Source: Hydractinia symbiolongicarpus (taxonomy: Eukaryota > Cnidaria > Hydrozoa > Anthoathecata > Hydractiniidae). From it: a stretch of DNA of 64,000 bases. The stretch covers positions 22,467,501-22,531,500 of the forward strand of contig NC_079878.1 of the NCBI RefSeq assembly GCF_029227915.1, written 5' to 3'. A program made the translations under genes and the position numbers. Position 1 is the first letter of the stretch. Each line of letters begins with the position of its first letter. The notes under the pieces were generated by a model. It worked only from the letters and a program-made list of their open reading frames with translations, searched no databases and was not told the DNA's origin. Below, one piece after another: positions 1-10,746 of the stretch.

Positions 1-2
1 GT

Positions 3-200
3 ATTCACAGAATCCCGTCTGTGAAAAAGAAAGAACTCAAACAAAAATGGCTAAACAAAATACGTCGTGCAGGTGATCTACCAAGCGATCAAAGTTTTTA
101 TATTTGGTTGGCGCACTTCACAGATAATTCTTTTAAAAGAGATCTCCAGGAAATAAACTTCCATATTAAAACATTGCCACTTTGTATTTTTAGCTATTGA
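3..200 (+). pseudogene. THAP zinc-finger domain remnant (window edge)
   Basis: An open frame entering from the left edge and ending at TGA 198-200 encodes 65 residues. They resemble the middle and end of a THAP domain: a HRIP start, a K-rich helix with a Trp (KQKWLNKIRR), then AHF followed by TDNSFKRDL. THAP domains are C2CH zinc-binding DNA-binding modules of transcription factors and P-element-like transposases. The last Cys of the usual C-x2-H-F ligand pair appears as Trp (IWLAHF), so zinc binding is probably lost. The first two Cys would lie upstream of the window. It may be an exon of a gene to the left or a transposase relic. The call rests on motif resemblance only. Confidence 0.45.
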
Positions 201-853
201 GCGCGATCACGGTTTCTCATTTCTTCTTATTTTATAACAACACAACCAAATAACATTTTTATATTAAATAAAAGAACATTTTACCAATTGCCAATACAAT
301 CACCACCTGAAAAAGTTTTCTAGTTACGCATGTATCTTTCGTAGCGCTCAAGTTTCTATTCTTTGTTTTTTAAAAAAGAAGCTTTTTGATGAAAGGACAT
401 GCTGAATATTTTCAGGGGGTAAATATACCCATTTTCTTCAATCTTTGTTACTGCTAAAGGCTGCATGTAATGCTGATAATGCAGTTTCTAAGAAACATTT
501 TGTCAAAACAACCACTTGCAAATCAGTAGCTTCCGCAACGCATTTATGACCTACGATAATCATAAAATGATTTTTATTTATACAATATTAATACCCCCGT
601 TTTACCAGCTTATCACGACCCGAACATTATTCGCTCTTTCGATCACGCATTTCAATAGTCCTCCATTACGGAGAAAATTTCAACGTTACATAAAATTGAT
701 CAAATCATTTTTTGTTTATTTTAGCATTGCCATAAAACTGTTGTTTTCAATACTAAATTCTTGTCTGATTGGTAAGAAAACCTATTTTATTACAAATACC
801 TCAAAATATCCTCAACATTTTTCATATTTTTGTTCCTTTTTAAGTTGTTTTAT
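201..853. other. AT-rich spacer, no gene seen
   Basis: Reading frames here are short and have no recognisable motif. The stretch separates the THAP remnant from the start of the decayed beta-helix gene and could include that gene's signal-peptide region, but nothing there can be supported. Confidence 0.4.
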
Positions 854-2387
854 GTACCGCCATTCACATTTCTCATTATGGTGTGGATATTCAGTCCTGT
901 GGACAGGAAGCACACCCTTGGAAAACGCTTTCATATGCAATAGAAATACAACAGCAAGGCGACACCATTATACTTCATGGGTGAAAAATGTACCCAAATG
1001 ACATATGTCTTAAAATAAACACAATATCTCTACAAATCGTCTTGATTCAATCAAAAACTTCAGACCAATAATAAAAAAAATCACGCTACAGATTTTGACT
1101 TCTTTCACATCCCAAGATTTAACAACACTTATTTGTCCTTACATGGGATGACCTTCTCCAACATGTTGTTTTCCCAAAACTACAGTTTCTTAAGCATCTA
1201 TGCAAGTCAAAGGAATATATCAGTACACATTGATATTAATGACTGCGTTTTTCAAAAACGTTACTTCTTTTTTGTAGGTTGTACACATCACAAAATCTAC
1301 GCTGAACATCGCTTTAAGAAATTCTAAGTTTTTTTTCTTTAAACGTGTTTTAATTTTTATTTTACATTCGCGAATGTGGCAAGGAAGATTATATCTCAGG
1401 TGAAGTTTCATAACGTTATTTTTGCTGGAGGAGATTTCTCTCTTCTTTCCATAACAGGCAAGATAGACGTTATATTCACAAACGCAACTTTCAACAGATC
1501 AAAGTTTGCACTATTATTTTTCGATGTTACTTCTGTAAAATTTACGCAATGTAAATTTAATGAATCTGGTGCTATTTTTGCCTCTCACACCAACATAACT
1601 CTACTGAAAACAAACTTTCAAACGAGGCTTCGATCTTCTGCATCCGGTTTTAAAATGACACCAACTCCATTTTTTCAAGAAGGTGGAATCTTTAATATTT
1701 TCAATATCAAAAACAGAGTCGAACCTACTATAGTGATTTCACACAGTAATATGTTTGTGAATAACTGTAATTTTCATACCATGATAAACACGGTATCAGA
1801 AGGTGGAGCACTTTATAATGAATACACAAATGGAAAAATCATGTCGTCAAAATTTAAAAAGAACGAAGCGGCATTTTATGGGGGAGCATTGTACATAAAG
1901 CACAGCGATATATTGATAAACAATTCAAGTTTTGTTAAACATCGATCTTTAGTGTCAGGGGATGCCATAATTATTCTCAATTCAAGCGTAAGTATTAATA
2001 ACTGCGAAGTTATGGGCAACCTTGCGGAACACGGAGGAGGTATTTACGTGCATAAAGAGAGCAGGGTGATACTAGTAAACACAAATGGGCGTTCATAAAA
2101 GGTGGTGCTATTATAACCCATCTATCACAACTTCAGCTATATTCAACAATAATTCAAGGTAATGGAGCAAATACCGTTGGGGGTTTGTATTGTAAATCCA
2201 GCAGCGTCACAATAGAAAATGCGAAATTTTATGATAATTCAGCTCAAGATTTATACTATGATGGTATACAAACCTTTACAGGATATCGACGAAATTTTAA
2301 AATAAACAATGTCAATAGCAAAAAATCTGAAGAGCATTTGGTATACGATGTTTTGTCGATTTTACTCGGGCTTTCTTCTAAAGTGAA

Positions 2388-2423
2388 TCTTGGAGGAAAG
2401 AATCCGTATTCTTTCCTCCAAGA
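2388..2423. repeat. Perfect 16-bp inverted repeat at a frameshift
   Basis: Arms 2388-2403 (TCTTGGAGGAAAGAAT) and 2408-2423 are exact reverse complements around a 4-base loop, CCGT. GTGAAT lies just outside both arms. The palindrome sits where the beta-helix gene changes reading frame, so it probably arose by a template-switch (snap-back) mutation that broke the frame. Confidence 0.85.
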
Positions 2424-3123
2424 GTGAATGTATACATTAAGAATGTTAATATAACGTTATTAGGCAGCAAGGACAAATTTCAACTCATTTATTTTGATTT
2501 TGATTCACGTCCAGTTAACATATCGTTAAATTATACTTGTCCGATAAACTACTACGCATCTTCAAACTTTAGACCTTCAAAATACGGTAATCCATATCCT
2601 GATACCTTTTCTTGTGCACCCTGTTCTAGGGGTACATATCGACTTGACACTTCGACCCAGCGGATTAAAATTGATAAAGTAAAAAAAAATTATTAATCTT
2701 AACAAACAATTTTTCCATGTCTGAAGCAGTATTACTGTTCTCGTACAGAAGGTAAGTGTACAAGTAACCAAAGCTGTGCGAGACACAGAACTGGAAAAAT
2801 ATGTGGTTTGTGCGAAAGTCGCTATGAAGTAAGTTATCTTGACAACCGTTGTCTTTCTACAAACGCATGCGCACGTCAAGGAACGTTTTGGACGGATTAT
2901 ATCGTTTTCGGATTGACTTTGCAATTTTGTTGGCGTACATAAAAGAGATAAATTTTCAAAATACTTTTTTATGGTACTTTTAAAAAAAGCTTCAGAATTA
3001 AAAAACTGTACAAAGCAAGACGATACAGTGCCATTAGATGTCTTAAACCTTAGCACAGATGGCAGTAATCATTACGAATATACGATGGTCGATGGTGATG
3101 ATTTTGTTGTCGTTCACGACTTA

Positions 3124-3150
3124 CCCCCCCCCCCCCCCCCCCCCCCCCCC
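3124..3150 (+). repeat. 27-base poly-C tract coding for polyproline
   Basis: An uninterrupted run of C in an otherwise AT-rich region. In the frame of the surrounding pseudogene it encodes nine prolines (DLPPPPPPPPP). The length is unstable by nature and may be misassembled. Confidence 0.85.
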
Positions 3151-4582
3151 GCCAAAGAAGAAGTAATGACATCAACTGAGAATTACTACAAAAAAAAAAA
3201 CAGCCAAATATCTAGCATATTGAAAGTGCTAGTAGCTTTCTACAAAATCAAAGGATTAATACATGTCAAAGTAGATATCAAAACTGAAGAAAGGTTTAAT
3301 GTTCTAAATACATTGCTACTTGGAATGTTCAATCTTAATATACCAAAAGAGTTTATTAACAAATTTTGCCCTAAAAAGAATTTAACCCTTAATGATTATT
3401 AAAGAGTTTTTGTTCGTTCATTGTATGCTTTTGGCGGCGTTTATATTATTGCGTATTTCGGCAATTTTCTATGTCATGCGGATGAAAAGAATGTATTACT
3501 AGCAATATCGCAGATTTTTGCTTCGTGCCTCCGTTTGTGGTTTGTAGGTTTTTCTTCTTGGGTACACAATTTGGGCCAAAATTTCTCTGCAATTGCTTAA
3601 GTGTCGATACGTGAATGGAGAATATATCCTTTACATCATAAATGGAGAAATCTCGTGTTACAATCTGTTACAAAAGATCAACTTTGCGTTTCTGCTTTTA
3701 TGGATACTACCATTTCCACTAACTTTATGTATCAGTGTTCGACTTCTTCAAAATTGTAAAATCACTGCCCGGCAATTTTTTTATTGCATGTGTTTCCCAC
3801 CATTGGCTTTTGCGTATTTGGTCATGAGGAAGCTCATTCGACACCAGAACGTAACAAACGACACCATATTAAATGAATACATTTGCAACATGTTCCAAGA
3901 GCCATTTCGTGTGTATAAGAATGGCAAAAGTTGTTTATTTTGGGATACATGGAGACTCTACGAACGACTCGTCATTGCAGTGTTTGCGACATTTTTGATT
4001 GATCCAATTCAACGATTGTGTTTCATACTTCCAATCATGGTGTTACTACTGGTAGTTATTTACGTGTGAAACCATATAAATCGAAGTTTATCAACTGGAT
4101 AGAAACGACTTCGTTAGTGAGCCTTTGCTTTCTCGTTGGCGCGAATCAGTTTCGCGCGTTTTTATATGTATACAGCCATGAATATCAGGGCAACATCAGG
4201 TTAACATCAATCGTATTGGATATTATGGAATTCTTTAGTACACCTGTTGTTGGTTTCGTGTTATTCCTGATTTGGAAATTATGCAAAACGGCAATGAGTA
4301 AAGCAAAAAGTTGATTTTTACGCATTCTAAGGAAATAGTTTTTTGTGTCTTCAGTGTCCTTAATGAGCAAGTAGAATCTATTTTGGTACGTCTATATGCT
4401 GAAAGTAGTTCACTTGTATTTAAAGACAACATAAACATTACAAATGATTTTTCTTTTATATTTTTTTTAAATTCTTTTTTTTTGTTAAGTCAAAACTTTT
4501 TTTAATATTCTTATGTTTCTGTCCCAAGATATGGTTTTTGTTAGAATTTAACATTTATGCTGATACTTCTACGTTCTTTTAA

Positions 4583-5019
4583 CCCTATTCAGTACGGAAT
4601 ATGTCGAACATATCATGACCCCGGGCGATAACGTGTGCGACAGGCCTGTCCAAATTGAATCAAACTTGGCACACTAATAATATAGTATTTTTTCTGTGAT
4701 GTCATCGGAAGCTTAAAAATTTCTCTAATATACCACTAACTGCTTAAAATTCAATTTACGGCGAATCTTTACTTTCTGTTGAAAGTTTCTGACGGCCAAA
4801 TAAGATTTGTTTAACATATTTTTCGTTTTCTACTTAGTTTGCATAAAAAAATGCCAAAAGTTGAACAATTTTTTTTCCGAATTATGCGTAAAATCCGAAA
4901 AAACGGGTAATCGGATTAACCTGGTCTCTAAAATTCTCAAAAAGATCCCCCTCGACGAAATAGAGTTGTCTTGTAAGTTTCAAGTCCTGAGGAAATTCTT
5001 TAAAAAAGTTATTATATTT
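4583..5019 (+). mobile_element. TTAA-flanked MITE, copy 1 (3' end lost)
   Basis: TTAA at 4579-4582 is followed by CCCTATTCAGTACGG and about 340 bases similar to the complete element at 38515-39189. Shared landmarks include the 'cttggcaca' stretch, 'gtcatc(a/g)gaagctt' and 'atcggattaa'. The right end cannot be found and seems replaced by the palindrome starting at 5020. TTAA target sites with CCC-type ends suggest a piggyBac-type non-autonomous element. No transposase is encoded. Confidence 0.6.
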
Positions 5020-5076
5020 TACTGCCTGGCAGTGAGCGGGATTTGATCCGCGAATCCCGCTCACTGCCAGGCAGTA
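5020..5076. repeat. Perfect 24-bp palindrome with 9-bp spacer
   Basis: Left arm 5020-5043 begins TACTGCCTGGCAGTGAGC. The right arm 5053-5076 is its exact reverse complement, with spacer TGATCCGCG. Each arm contains the nested word CTGCCTGGCAG. The sequence would form a long cruciform or RNA hairpin. Part of the right arm recurs at 5286 and, inverted, near 5236. Confidence 0.85.
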
Positions 5077-5235
5077 TGTTAGTGATGAACAAAGTAGTTC
5101 TTCTACAATATGACTTACACGCATTATACTCGCCCGTCATGATCGGGGTGAAGCATTCTCTGTTGAAAATGAAATACGGATGTGCTATAATAAATATTCA
5201 CCTATGTATACACATCATCCGGATAAAGTATCTGA

Positions 5236-5362
5236 GTTCATCACTAACATATTGCCGCACATAGTATAGCGGGTTGGGGACCGCGGATCAAATCCCGCTC
5301 ACTGCCAAGCAGTATGTTAGTGATGAAAAAGTAGTTCTTCTACAATATGATAATACGCTTGT
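5236..5362. repeat. Direct and inverted copies of the palindrome flank
   Basis: The phrase from AATCCCGCTCACTGCC through 'agtatgttagtgatga' and 'gtagttcttctacaatatga' occurs after the palindrome (5053-5112) and again at about 5292-5352. A shorter inverted copy (TTCATCACTAACATATTGCC) lies at 5236-5256. The cluster looks like a fold-back element or nested MITEs. No coding sequence is present. Confidence 0.6.
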
Positions 5363-5690
5363 TGGGCGATCCACCGTGGACACGGGATACCGACCATTTC
5401 ATTAGCATTTTTAGCGCCGGGAGTAATATCATCAATTTAAGAAGACACGAGGTTGGGGACGGGCAGTATTCTGTATTATAAAGTATTCTAAAAAGTTTTT
5501 TTGACATGCTTCGTGCGTTATCTAATTATTATCTTAAAGAGGCATGAAACTCAAATATAAAAGGTGTTTAATATAACATTGAGAAAATAGAATAAAGAGA
5601 AAGTAATAAAATAAATTAAACACAAAAAGGAAAGTCATCACGGAATCAACCACTGCTCATGCAACTTTAAAGGTACAAGGATTTGAAAAT

Positions 5691-6273
5691 ACACAACCTC
5701 ACCCCTAGGGCTGTTGTCTAATGTCAATGCAGCTAGTGCTTACTTGGCGGCAAACAACCAGTCTTACCCTTAAAAAGTCAAAAAAAACCTAGGGAAAAGG
5801 TTGGTAAAACAGTCAAACCTTGATAAGACGGCCACTCTGGAGACTTAAACAATAGTCATATTGGCAGGTGGTCATTTTTTTTTGAAAATACCTTTGTAAG
5901 GCAGCCAGCTTCTAGCGCGGTGGTCCCAGATAAGTTTTTTCCTTTTAGTCTTCACCGTAAAACGCAAGAAACAATTTATAAGAAAGTATTATTTAAAAAT
6001 CATAATAGTGTTATTCTGAGGACATACGAACAGGACCTTGTGTTTTACGAAGAAGGTTATTTTTCGATAATATTGTGTTGTCAAACGGAGCAGATTGGAA
6101 GTTGTGTAATTTTCATTGAGTATACCAACATCTTCCCCAGGGCATCTTGTATCTTTTCTGATAACCTAGATGTAAGACAATCGCATTACAGAACTTACCA
6201 GTCTGTATCAAAGGTTTTTTCGCCGCCAGCCTCTGGATGTCAAAAAAAACAAGAACCCTAGGGACGAGGTTGG
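5691..6273. mobile_element. MITE with CCAACCTC...CCCTAGGG terminal repeats
   Basis: The left end (about 5693-5712) reads CAACCTCACCCCTAGGGCT. The right end (6254-6273), reverse-complemented, reads CCAACCTCGTCCCTAGGGTT. An internal end-like copy (CCTAGGGAAAAGGTTGG, 5788-5804) suggests a nested or partly duplicated element. The related short element at 34604-34697 has similar ends. No transposase frame is visible, so the superfamily is undetermined. Confidence 0.55.
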
Positions 6274-6689
6274 GTTTTCATTATCAACATTAATAATAAG
6301 ATAAGTGTTTATCTATCCCTTATTTTTGCCAAGAAGAGATATCTATTTTACAAGGTTGTCATGTGTTTTAATCAATTATTAATTGATCAATATATACATA
6401 TGCTTCGTATGCAATGCTTTCAGCTCGTTCCAATTTCAACAAAGATAGGACTGACAAACTAAACCTAATCAAAACTGCCAACACATTTGTTCCATCAGAC
6501 GACAACAGAAAGCGAGTAATCGGAAAATTTACAAAGGAGGACTGGTAGTTGTCATATACTATAGCCTTTCTCTGCATGATCTTTATTTTGCTTCGATGTT
6601 ACTATTGCTTATTTTAAAAATATATCTTATTTTATTTTGACATTGAATAATTTAGCCCCCTCCACTTTTAAAATTGCTCCGTCGGGCCT

Positions 6690-7020
6690 GTTATGATAAT
6701 AATGTTTTGTACATCTCCCTTTGAACGCTTTGCCATATTTACACACTCCATTTTTTGCAGAAAGCAGTACTTTTTCTTCTGTTATAGATTCACTGATGGC
6801 TTTATTATTTTGTCTGTATTTATATATTTTTGCTTCCTTTGTGATTTCTTTCCTTTGTCTAACAGCTCATCATTTTCTTCCTTCATTTTTTTTTCTTATG
6901 TGCATTTTTATCTCTATTCTTTTTTCCTCTTTCTTTTCAGCTTTTCCTTCACTCACTTTTGTCACTTCAGTCTCGCTCCTATTCTGCTTTTTTACATTCC
7001 AGTTCTTTGTCTCTTATAAT
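6690..7020. repeat. CT-rich low-complexity tract
   Basis: From about 6820 the + strand is mostly pyrimidine (repeated TTTTCTT, CTTTC). Open frames in it encode only F/L/S-rich strings and are compositional artefacts, not genes. Confidence 0.6.
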
Positions 7021-7359
7021 AATACGTAGTGTATGTGACGGTCATAGTTAATATCGTCATTTTCCTTTAAAGTCGCCGAAATTTCCTTTGAAGTTGCCGA
7101 AAAAAGTATGTCTCAAATGTTAAATTTTATGACATTACGGCGCGACGTCAATAACACTACTTTAACGTCAATATCCTATATTAAATTAATGAAGCCGTTA
7201 CAGTGCACTTAAAACTTTGAGGGCAAATAACTTGGAAACGAGGTGATGACGTCAGTGATTTTTTGCCGGGTGGGTAGCTAGGGACCACCAGGACCAATTT
7301 GGGTAACTTTTCCAAACCTGGGCCCCAAATCCGTTTCGGAGTGGACGGTTGACGACGTC

Positions 7360-7726
7360 ATACATAAAATCCTTCAAACCCTAATATCTCTGCAACCGTT
7401 TGTCACAAGTACATGATCCTATACATTCTCTTGATCAGCGTTCCCAGATCTATACAATGAAGGCAGCAGGAATACAAATCTCTCAAAAAATTTTTTTGTC
7501 TTCACGGGTCATTCCTGACGTCAGCAAAATTTTTAAACCCTCCTATCTCAATAACCGCTCATCAAAAGCACATGATCATATACATTTTCCTGATCAGCGC
7601 TTTAAGCTCTCCACAATAGAGGCAATGTGAAAACAAAATTCTAAATTTTTTTAGTGGATGAGTTGCTGACGTCATCAAAATTCTTATCCTGCCTTAGTGG
7701 ATTTTTCCACGGGCCTTATCGACTAG
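7360..7726 (+). mobile_element. Element with two internal ~150-bp repeats and Helitron-like 3' end
   Basis: Two related units lie in tandem, about 7372-7530 and 7537-7690. Each holds 'acatgatc.tatacatt', 'tgatcagcg' and 'gacgtcA(g/t)CAAAATT'. The right end is a hairpin (GTGGATTTTTCCAC, 7698-7711) followed within about 12 bases by CTAG (7723-7726) and then T. This matches the 3' end of the mini-Helitrons elsewhere in the window. The 5' end was not found. Confidence 0.45.
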
Positions 7727-7736
7727 TTTATTTCTA

Positions 7737-8160
7737 GTGCGTTACTATAATTTTCTTCAATTTGTAATATCTTTCTTCCAGCTTACTATTCTCTCTCTGC
7801 CCCTCCCCTATCCTATCAATGTATTTAGTTATAGTTTTTCAATTTGTCCACTTCTTCTTTTTTTTCTAATCTACTTTTTCCCTATCTTTATTTCCAATTC
7901 AATATCCCTGTCTTTGCTCTCCTTTTTTCCCTCACCCCTCATTCCTTGATTTTATTCAGTTAACTTATCTATAACTCTTGTAACTTTTCCATCTCCTTTT
8001 TTAGCTATGCAATTTCTTCCTCCTTTTTTATTATTTCCTTCTGCTGTTCTTCCATTCAAGTCCATTTTTCTCCCATTTTCTTCCTCTTTTATTTGCATCC
8101 TCTGCATACCCCTTCTACGCTATACTCCTTCTCTTTTTCATCGTCCTCCTCCTCCTCATT
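7737..8160. repeat. Second CT-rich low-complexity tract
   Basis: Pyrimidine-dominated sequence ending in a short CTC-type triplet run (CCTCCTCCTCCTC, 8144-8156). There is no gene. A matching purine-rich tract lies at 32060-32400. Confidence 0.6.
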
Positions 8161-8207
8161 AACAATAAATATCATCCCAGGCGTCAGAACATTTACGGTA
8201 CTGTATT

Positions 8208-8325
8208 TTTTCTAATAAACCCTCTTTTAAACGCCCCCTCTAGTAAACGCCTTTTTACTCTATTAAACGCCCCCGTCTCTAACAAACACTTTCCTTAAAA
8301 TTTTTTATAAACGCCCAGGGCGGTA
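8208..8325. repeat. Short AAACGCCC tandem-like repeat
   Basis: The word TAAACGCCC or a close variant recurs about four times (8217, 8236, 8265 and 8308 regions) with pyrimidine-rich spacers. Similar AAACGCCC-rich patches occur at ends of invertebrate DNA transposons, but no partner end was found here. Confidence 0.45.
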
Positions 8326-8696
8326 TATTGCGCACACGGTAAAATGTAGAGAAAAATGGTAGCGTAGCTATGTATGTAGTTGGAAACAAAAAATAACAAA
8401 TACCAATCAAATCAAATCACGCGTATCGCATTATGCATTTTTTAGGTTTTATCAGCCAAAAAATCGTTCAACAATTTGACTTAATCATCATTGTCTTAAC
8501 TTAGCATAATAGCTCAGATTTCTTGGACATGCATGTTATTATCTTTTAGGCCACTAATTTTTAGATGATGCATGGTGTAGCAAAAGTTTTTCATGTTAGC
8601 TAGCCAGCTATAATAGATTTTGCCCTCATTGCCCTCTGGATAGTCTAATTTCCCCAGGGCAATGCTTATATCGACAATCTATCTGAACAACACAGT

Positions 8697-9835
8697 AATT
8701 GGAAAAAAATAATATAGGAGGGCTTGAAATCAACATATATTTCAACAAAACTCAAGGTGGGCACAAGCGTACCACAACAAGGTTCTGTTCTAGGACCCCT
8801 CCTTTTCTTACTCCATATCAATGACATCTCTGATGCAATAATTAACTCAGAAACTTTCCTATTTGTTGATGACACCTGTCTCCTATTTTCTCACAAAGAT
8901 CTCAGCATTATCAAAAAGTTAACCTTGATCTAAAACTCTTACTATATACAATGGCTGAATGCTAATAAGATAGCTCTTAACGTGAGCAAAACAGAAGTTA
9001 TCCTTTTCAGAAATATCAGGAAAAAAATTAACTAGGACATCAAGTTGAAACTAGGTGGTGAACGTCTCTCACTCTCATCATCAGTCAAATACCTGGGGGT
9101 TTACTTAAACGAAAATTTAAGCTGGTTCTATCATTATAACACTCTTGTTCTTAAACTTTGTAGAGCCAATGGTATTCTCTCAAATTACGTTATTACTTAT
9201 CTCGGAAAACACTACGCACTGTATATTTTGCCCTTTTTCACTTTCATCTATCATATGCAACTCAAGTCTGGGGTCAAAATCTTCCACTCAACTCTCGTAT
9301 TTTAAAACTACAAAAATCTGCAGTTCGCCTCATAACTTTTTTTGATTACTATGCCCACTCTCAACCACTCTTTGATATTCTAAATATAAATCCCCTTGCT
9401 GATATAATTTTCACATTAATGTTTTCTTAGTGTATATATAAAACTCTTATCAACTTATCTCATTCGTATATACAAAATTCTTTTAATCTGACTTATCTGC
9501 CAAATACTCATGTAACTAGAGGATGGTCCTACAAACTTCTTTCTATACCATCTATTAGGACTTTAACATATGGTACGGTTTCTATTCACTATCAAGCAAT
9601 AAAAAACTGGAACTCTTCATTTCAATTATATTGATCTTAACCTCACTTAGTCTTTCTAGACTTAAATTATTTACCTGTACATTTCTCCAAAAAAACCACA
9701 ACTCTTATAATTATTTTTCTTTGCATATTGCACATAAACAAAAATAGTATTGAAACTATACCTAAAGGTGGCCTCGTTGGATTAGCTTTTGCTAGATGTC
9801 AGTCTCCTGACTGCTATAGCTTGTATTATTTTTAT
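8697..9835 (+). pseudogene. 5'-truncated, decayed LINE reverse transcriptase
   Basis: Frames encode late reverse-transcriptase motifs: VPQQGSVLGPLLFLLHIND and FVDDTCLLFSH (8780-8900), WLNANKIALNVSKTEVILF (about 8950-9010), then VKYLGVYLNENLSW and a thumb-like region to about 9300. Frameshifts near 8928 and 9032 and many stops after 9305 make it inactive. The catalytic box reads VDD where FADD is usual. It resembles the intact element at 10747-14016 and ends in a 3' UTR-like stretch with 'ggtggcctcgttgg' (9768). It belongs to the CR1/L2-like (Jockey-group) LINEs. Confidence 0.75.
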
Positions 9836-10746
9836 TTACTACTACTAAACAAATACTTACTTCTCTGTGTAGCTAGAAGTACAACATCGTCATAAAGAAA
9901 ATAACATACAAGTACAAAATATATATATATATATGTGAACCATGTGCCCCATAATTTTATGAAACTCATATGGCTTGCCATTCTATTACTTTTTTCTAAC
10001 AAAGCACTGTTGGAAAAATGAACATGTCTATACCAATCATTAGACCAAAAATATATATAGCGGATTTTAAAATGCTGCACAAGGTTGTGCAGAGGCACCA
10101 CTTATACGGAAACGGGTGTATTTTATGTCCAAATTTTTGTGACTCATAAATATATATTTATGAGTGTTTAAATGCACATTTTAAGAGGAAGAGTGATATG
10201 TGTTTTCATGTGAGAAATCACCACTTGACATCAGAAACACAATACCTTGTCTAGTAGGTATTGTCTAACGGCATTAACTGGGTATAAATCTCTTCCAGTG
10301 TTGGCTAGTTGGATTTTGATTTCCTGCCTCAAAGGATCCGTTTTTATGATTTAATAAACAAACCTGCTACAAAAAGTACTGGTAGAACATTTTGTTGATT
10401 TATCAGCTAATGGGTTATTAAATTGTCCCTTTGAGGACCAACTAGGGAAGCTGTTGATGTTGCTTGAATCAAGATTCTAGTTGATCAATAAGCAAGGACA
10501 CACCTAGTGTGTTCTAGTTCACCTTGTTCAGGTCTTTACAGTGAAATAGAACAAGTGTAATTAAATCAGAGTCCTCAAAGTCAGAATCATCACCACTATC
10601 TACAAGATCTGTCATGAGTATCTCATTTTGTGTGTTGTGTCATTTCCTGCTTGTTTTCGTCTGCTCTCATACGTGATTATCTTGTTTCTATAGGCTTGTT
10701 GATAATTTTTGTGTGATATTTTTATGTTCTGTGTGTTCACTTAAAA
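9836..10746. other. AT-rich region, probable 5' part of the intact LINE
   Basis: No reliable coding region was found. The right part (from roughly 10500) is probably the 5' UTR of the LINE starting at 10747, but its true 5' end cannot be placed without another copy. Small AT dinucleotide runs occur at 9919-9933. Confidence 0.4.

Larger units (their letters stand above)
854..4314 (+). pseudogene. Broken beta-helix / Cys-rich / multi-membrane protein gene
   Basis: Frames separated by shifts and stops read as one protein in order. An N-terminal segment (about 854-981) has VDIQSCGQEAHPWKTLSYAI, the usual start of pectin-lyase-like repeat domains. Short beta-helix repeats (NNCNF, GGALYNE, YGGALYIK, HGGGIYV) fill 1376-2330. 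A Cys-rich module (CPINYY, CAPCSRGTY, CSRTEGKCTSNQSC, CGLC) covers about 2550-2880, followed by a hydrophobic span. Then come an acidic and proline-rich segment and several membrane helices (about 3230-4314), including a YRYVNGEYILYI-like strand (RYVNGEYILYI) before two helices. Large proteins of this layout are common in cnidarians as uncharacterised, probably cell-surface proteins. Breaks include TGA at 982, disorder at 1000-1375, shifts near 2085 and 2410, a break near 2695, stops at 3402 and before 3600, and a shift near 4050. Sequencing indels or unrecognised introns could explain some, but the number favours a pseudogene. Confidence 0.6.

Noticed and set aside
6690-7029. Phe/Leu/Ser-rich frames that look like membrane proteins
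   Set aside because: They are caused by CT-rich low-complexity DNA; the same appears in any frame of such tracts.
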